Assembly (NCBI RefSeq): GCF_003545715.1
Contig: NZ_QVNU01000001.1
Coordinates: forward strand, 1,357,962-1,421,961
Direction of reading: 5' to 3'
Length of the DNA stretch: 64,000 nt
From: Taibaiella koreensis
GTDB taxonomy: Bacteria > Bacteroidota > Bacteroidia > Chitinophagales > Chitinophagaceae
Below the pieces are notes generated by a model. It was not told the origin of the DNA. It did not search any database and saw only the letters and a list, made by a program, of their open reading frames with translations. The position numbers were made by a program, and so were the translations under genes. Shown here in pieces: positions 60,625 to 64,000 of the stretch (position 1 is its first letter; each line of letters begins with the position of its first letter).

Positions 60625-60632
60625 TACTTTTG
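60625..60632 (+). promoter_or_regulatory. -7 box of the bamD-rpoZ-coaBC operon
   Basis: TACTTTTG ends 8 bp before the bamD ATG at 60641, so the predicted 5' leader is only a few bases. Confidence 0.55.
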
Positions 60633-60640
60633 CGGTTCTT

Positions 60641-61456
60641 ATGCGGAAATTTTCGTTCCTGTTTATTCCATTGATCGCGCTCCTGCTGGGCTCTTCCTGC
60701 AAAAGCGCACATGAAAAGGTGTTGACCAGTAAGGATGTGAACTATAAGCTCACTGCGGCCAACCAATATTACGATCAGAAGAAATACTTTAAGGCAAACG
60801 AGATCTACGAATCACTGATGCCTGTATTCCGGGGCAGTAAAAACTACGAAGAGCTGTATTACCGTTACTGCTACTCTTTTTACTACCAGGAAGACTACCT
60901 GAGCGCATCGTACCAGTTTAAGAATTTTGTGGAAGCTTTTCCCAAAAGCCCGAGAGCCGATGAATGCGAGTTTATGTATGCTACCTGCATGTATAAGCTG
61001 TCGCCGAAATTTTCACTGGACCAGGCCAGCACGTATAAAGCAATAGAAGCGCTGCAAACCTATATTAACACGCATCCCGGTTCGAAAAATCTTACGGAAG
61101 CCAATAACTATATCGATATCTGCCGTGCCAAGATCGAAAAGAAGGATGCCAGTGCCGCCAGGCTGTATTACGATGTAGGCCAATTTAAAGCCGCCACAGT
61201 AGCTTATAAGTCGCTGATCCAGGCTTATCCTGAATCGAAATCCCTGGACCTTTACCAGCTGATGGTGATCAAGTCCTTTTACGATTATGCCCGCTCCAGC
61301 TATAAAGAAAAGCAGGAAGAGCGTTATGCCGAGGCGGTGAACGCCTATAATGAACTGAAAGAATATACCCCCAATTCCAGCTACCTCAAGGAAGCGGAAA
61401 AATATTATACTTTGTCCCAGAATAATATTAAACAACTACGTAATGAGCACAAATAA
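60641..61456 (+). CDS. bamD: Outer membrane protein assembly factor BamD
   Basis: 271 residues with a lipoprotein signal ending at Cys20 (LLLGSSC). TPR-like helical repeats follow (KLTAANQYYDQKKYFKANEIYESL, read in parts; YQFKNFVEAFPKSPRADECEFMYATCMYKLSPKF), the BamD fold. BamD is the lipoprotein partner of BamA in inserting outer-membrane beta-barrels. It overlaps rpoZ by 14 bases. Gene order bamD-rpoZ-coaBC is typical of Bacteroidota. Confidence 0.93.
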   Translation: MRKFSFLFIPLIALLLGSSCKSAHEKVLTSKDVNYKLTAANQYYDQKKYFKANEIYESLMPVFRGSKNYEELYYRYCYSFYYQEDYLSASYQFKNFVEAFPKSPRADECEFMYATCMYKLSPKFSLDQASTYKAIEALQTYINTHPGSKNLTEANNYIDICRAKIEKKDASAARLYYDVGQFKAATVAYKSLIQAYPESKSLDLYQLMVIKSFYDYARSSYKEKQEERYAEAVNAYNELKEYTPNSSYLKEAEKYYTLSQNNIKQLRNEHK

Positions 61457-61772
61457 AAAACTGGTTTCTTCGCTGAACCCATTGATCGAAACACGTGATA
61501 TTGCCGCTATCAAAGCAAAGACCGGCAATATCTATGAAAGCATCGTGGTGGCTTCCAAGCGTGCCAACCAGATCAATATCAACCTGAAGGAAGAGCTGCA
61601 CCGCAAGCTTGACGATTTTGCCAACCATACCGATACGCTGGAAGAAGTGCACGAAAACAAAGAGCAGATCGAGATCTCCAGGTTCTATGAGCGTATGGCC
61701 AATCCTTCACTCCAGGCCCTAGGTGAGTTTATGGGCGATAAGGTATATTACCGTAAAAAAGAGGAGGAATAA
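61443..61772 (+). CDS. rpoZ: RNA polymerase omega subunit (Bacteroidota Rpb6-like type)
   Basis: 109 residues. The N-terminal helix with NIYESIVVASKRANQI is the omega/Rpb6 core motif that folds around the beta-prime subunit tail. The C-terminal extension (SRFYERMANPSLQALGEFM) is the Bacteroidota form. It stabilises RNA polymerase. Translationally coupled to bamD by a 14-base overlap. Confidence 0.92.
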   Translation: MSTNKKLVSSLNPLIETRDIAAIKAKTGNIYESIVVASKRANQININLKEELHRKLDDFANHTDTLEEVHENKEQIEISRFYERMANPSLQALGEFMGDKVYYRKKEEE

Positions 61773-61832
61773 TAGCTGACGACCGTCTGCATGGCGGTTG
61801 GGTTATTCGCTGATATCTCAATTCTTTTATCC

Positions 61833-63053
61833 ATGTCTTTACAAGGCAAAAAGATCATTTTAGCCATCACTGGTAGCATTGCGGCGTATAAAACGCCGCA
61901 ATTAGTGCGTTTATTGGTCAAGGCCGGCGCCGAAGTCCAGGTGGTGCTTACCGCTGCCGCCGCCGATTTTGTGAGCCCGCTGGCCTTGGCTACTGTTTCC
62001 CGGAAGGAGGTATTCTCTTCGGTAAGCAATGGTGCGCACTGGAACAATCACGTTCACCTGGGGCGCTGGGCCGATGCCTTGCTGGTGGCACCCTGCAGTG
62101 CCAATTCCCTCGCAAAAATGGCGCATGGGATCTGTGACAATATGGTCATGGCCGTATACTTGTCCGCCGGATGCCCGGTATTGGTTGCACCGGCAATGGA
62201 TGAGGATATGTGGCTGCATCCGGCCACAAGGGCAAACCTCGCAACCCTGGAATCTTACGGCCACCGCATACTGCCTGTAGAACATGGCGAGTTGGCCAGC
62301 GGCATTATCGGGGCGGGGCGTATGGCCGAGCCGGAAGCCATACAGCAATACCTGGAAAACTTTTTTGAAGGGCAGCATGCCGATCCCGCTTATGCCCGGC
62401 TTAAGGCGCTGGTTACTGCCGGTCCCACATACGAAGCATTGGACCCCGTACGTTTTATCGGTAACTTTTCAACCGGAAAGATGGGGATTGCCGTGGCCCG
62501 GGCACTGGCGGCAAAGGGCATAGCGGTCGACCTGGTGCTGGGCCCCAGTCCCGAGCAGGTGTCGCATCCGCTCATCGCAGTGCACCGGGTCGTGAGCGCC
62601 CAGGAAATGTATGATGCCTGCAATGGTATTTTTCCCGGTGTCGATATCGCCGTGCTGTCGGCAGCGGTAGCCGATTTCAGACCGAAGGAGAAGGCGGGTG
62701 AGAAAATAAAAAAAGGACAGGAGGACAACCTGGTACTTACCCTGGTGAAAAATCCGGATATACTGGCCCACCTGGGTCAACTCAAGTCGAAGCGGCAGAT
62801 CGTAGTGGGCTTTGCGCTGGAAACGCAGAACGAGCTGGAACATGCCCTGCAAAAGCTGGAACGAAAAAATGCCGATATGATCGTGCTGAATTCGCTCAGG
62901 GAAGAAGGTGCAGGCTTCGGACATGATACCAATAAAGTACAAATATTACAACGCAATGGCGATACGCTTGCCTTGCCGCTGCAATCCAAGGACGGAATTG
63001 CCAAAAGTATTGTAGATTGCATATTGTCTTCTATAAAGAAAAAGGATGCGTAG
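61833..63053 (+). CDS. coaBC: Bifunctional phosphopantothenoylcysteine decarboxylase / phosphopantothenate-cysteine ligase
   Basis: 406 residues from the ATG at 61833 (MSLQGKKIILAITGSIAAYK; the longer frame adds atypical residues). The N-terminal CoaC flavin domain has GSIAAYK, HVHLGRWADALLVAPCSANSLAKMAHGICDN (in parts) and the catalytic PAMDEDMW region. The C-terminal CoaB domain has VTAGPTYEALDPVRFIGNFSTGKMG, AAVADFRPKEKAGEKIKKG (in parts). CoaBC makes 4'-phosphopantetheine for coenzyme A. It overlaps the next gene by 8 bases. Confidence 0.96.
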   Translation: MSLQGKKIILAITGSIAAYKTPQLVRLLVKAGAEVQVVLTAAAADFVSPLALATVSRKEVFSSVSNGAHWNNHVHLGRWADALLVAPCSANSLAKMAHGICDNMVMAVYLSAGCPVLVAPAMDEDMWLHPATRANLATLESYGHRILPVEHGELASGIIGAGRMAEPEAIQQYLENFFEGQHADPAYARLKALVTAGPTYEALDPVRFIGNFSTGKMGIAVARALAAKGIAVDLVLGPSPEQVSHPLIAVHRVVSAQEMYDACNGIFPGVDIAVLSAAVADFRPKEKAGEKIKKGQEDNLVLTLVKNPDILAHLGQLKSKRQIVVGFALETQNELEHALQKLERKNADMIVLNSLREEGAGFGHDTNKVQILQRNGDTLALPLQSKDGIAKSIVDCILSSIKKKDA

Positions 63054-63960
63054 CTTAATTTTTAGTGTTGTTTTATTTCTGTCGGCCTGCCGCCTGTATG
63101 CGCAGGAGCTGAACTGTAAGGTAGATGTGACCTTCGACAGGGTACAGAATGTGGATCCTAAAGTATTTCAGACCCTGAAGCGCTCCATGAACGAGTTTGT
63201 CAATAACCGGAAATGGACCAACGACAATTTCAGGCCTGCTGAGAAGATCGATTGCAGCTTCCAGCTGAACCTTACCGAAAAGGCGCCCGGCGACAATACT
63301 TATAAAGCAACCCTGAACATTCAATCATCAAGGCCGGTGTTCAATTCGGGTTATAATACTTCATTGGTCAATTTTATTGACCGCGATGTCGTGTTCCGCT
63401 TCGACGAAAGCCAGAACCTCCAGTTCGACGATAACCGTGTGGCCGGTAACGACGCCCTGGGATCCAATCTTACGGCCATCTTTGCTTATTATATCTATAT
63501 CATGCTGGGGCTTGACTACGATTCCTTTGCCCCCCGGGGCGGCAGCGAATACTTCAAGCGGGCGCAGAATGTGGTCAATAACGCTCCGGAGGATAAGCTG
63601 ATCAAAGGTTGGAAAGCGGCGGAGAATAACCGCAACCGTTACTGGCTTATAGACCAGATACTCAATCCCCGCTTCGACGCCTTCCGTCCCTTATACTATA
63701 GTTATCACCGTAAGGGTCTCGATCTGCTCAGCAGCAAGCCCGAGGAGGGCCGGAAAGCGATATTGGAATCTATTCCTGTGTTGACCAAGATCAACAACGA
63801 CAACCCGACCTCTATCCTGATGCAGTTCTTCTTTAATGCAAAAGCGAACGAATTCGTCAACACGTTGATGCAGACGCCCGCCGCCGACAGGAAAGACTAT
63901 ATCGATCAGCTGAGCAAGATGGACGTACCCAATACAGCCCGTTACCGCGGCATTAAATAA
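63046..63960 (+). CDS. DUF4835 protein, likely type IX secretion component (PorD-type)
   Basis: 304 residues with a signal peptide (LIFSVVLFLSACRLYAQ). The family pattern is recognisable: LNCKVDVTFDRVQNVDPKVFQTL, AIFAYYIYIMLGLDYDSFAPRGG and RNRYWLIDQILNPRFDAFRPLYYSYHRKGLD (read in parts). DUF4835 proteins are encoded in Bacteroidota after coaBC and are linked to type IX secretion. The LPMO in this window carries a candidate type IX tail. It ends 40 bp before the window edge. Confidence 0.88.
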   Translation: MRSLIFSVVLFLSACRLYAQELNCKVDVTFDRVQNVDPKVFQTLKRSMNEFVNNRKWTNDNFRPAEKIDCSFQLNLTEKAPGDNTYKATLNIQSSRPVFNSGYNTSLVNFIDRDVVFRFDESQNLQFDDNRVAGNDALGSNLTAIFAYYIYIMLGLDYDSFAPRGGSEYFKRAQNVVNNAPEDKLIKGWKAAENNRNRYWLIDQILNPRFDAFRPLYYSYHRKGLDLLSSKPEEGRKAILESIPVLTKINNDNPTSILMQFFFNAKANEFVNTLMQTPAADRKDYIDQLSKMDVPNTARYRGIK

Positions 63961-64000
63961 AAACATTTTTCCGAGTTTCCTTCCGTATCAAATTTTGCGC

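Overview
The window comes from a Bacteroidota chromosome of roughly even base composition, most likely a Chitinophagaceae-type chitin-degrading soil or water bacterium. Evidence for this is the TAnnTTTG promoter -7 boxes, the Bacteroidota-type RNA polymerase omega protein next to coaBC and a DUF4835/PorD-like gene, a secreted lytic polysaccharide monooxygenase with a type IX secretion tail, a DUF2807 head-GIN lipoprotein, a beta-propeller sensor kinase, and several GG-leader Cys-rich precursor peptides of the Bacteroidota 'class I lanthipeptide' leader type. Most of the window is ordinary core genome.

Layout. 1-12 kb: the 3' part of a very large lipase/CHAT-protease/repeat protein (cut by the window edge), a WYL regulator with a glycolipid-binding protein, an MgtC protein, prfB, an Fe-S oxidoreductase subunit, a rhodanese, a MoxR ATPase and folB. 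12-15 kb: a secreted M16 peptidase. 15.3-17.3 kb: five GG-leader Cys-rich peptide genes with shared promoter architecture, followed by a decayed DUF486 gene. 17.7-25.8 kb: M20 dipeptidase, DUF721, a Fur/Zur-like regulator divergent from a ZIP metal transporter with a palindromic operator between them, TraB/GumN, UbiD-type decarboxylase, a NlpC/P60-like hydrolase and rlmI. 25.8-32.1 kb: an OmpR-type two-component system, then an 11-bp-phased repeat array in front of a universal stress protein, two bestrophin channels and an APC permease. 32.1-32.8 kb: five tandem copies of a 141-bp palindromic repeat. 33-38.6 kb: YceI, DUF1543, cytochrome bd oxidase (cydAB), DUF983 and an MFS transporter.

38.6-47.9 kb holds nearly the whole protoporphyrin pathway: hemJ-hemH on the minus strand and hemA-C-D-E-F-B-(YciI)-hemL on the plus strand. 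It runs from glutamyl-tRNA to heme with the oxygen-dependent hemF and the non-hemG/hemY oxidase hemJ, and its product is needed by the adjacent bd oxidase. 47.9-52.1 kb: a NarL-type response regulator and a 1020-residue propeller sensor kinase. 52.2-53.8 kb: a NUDIX hydrolase, two more GG-leader peptides and a small unknown gene. 54.3-56.3 kb: a nested inverted-repeat element and the LPMO gene. 56.3-59.4 kb: two envelope proteins, a LytS/YehU-class histidine kinase immediately downstream of a very small GG-leader peptide gene, and a further divergent GG-leader gene. 59.6-64 kb: a lipoprotein, tRNA-Leu(GAG), bamD, rpoZ, coaBC and a DUF4835 gene.

The most unusual content is the dispersed set of nine GG-leader Cys-rich precursors. 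Four of their promoters share a 19-bp palindrome, ACTGCA-N7-TGCAGT (one or two mismatches in two of them), placed exactly 28 bp from the -7 box. Three of the four also carry copies of GTATAAAAGACGTATTT, two of them as tandem pairs 22 bp apart. No dehydratase, cyclase, radical SAM enzyme or C39 exporter gene is present, so the peptides are orphan with respect to any maturation machinery within this window.
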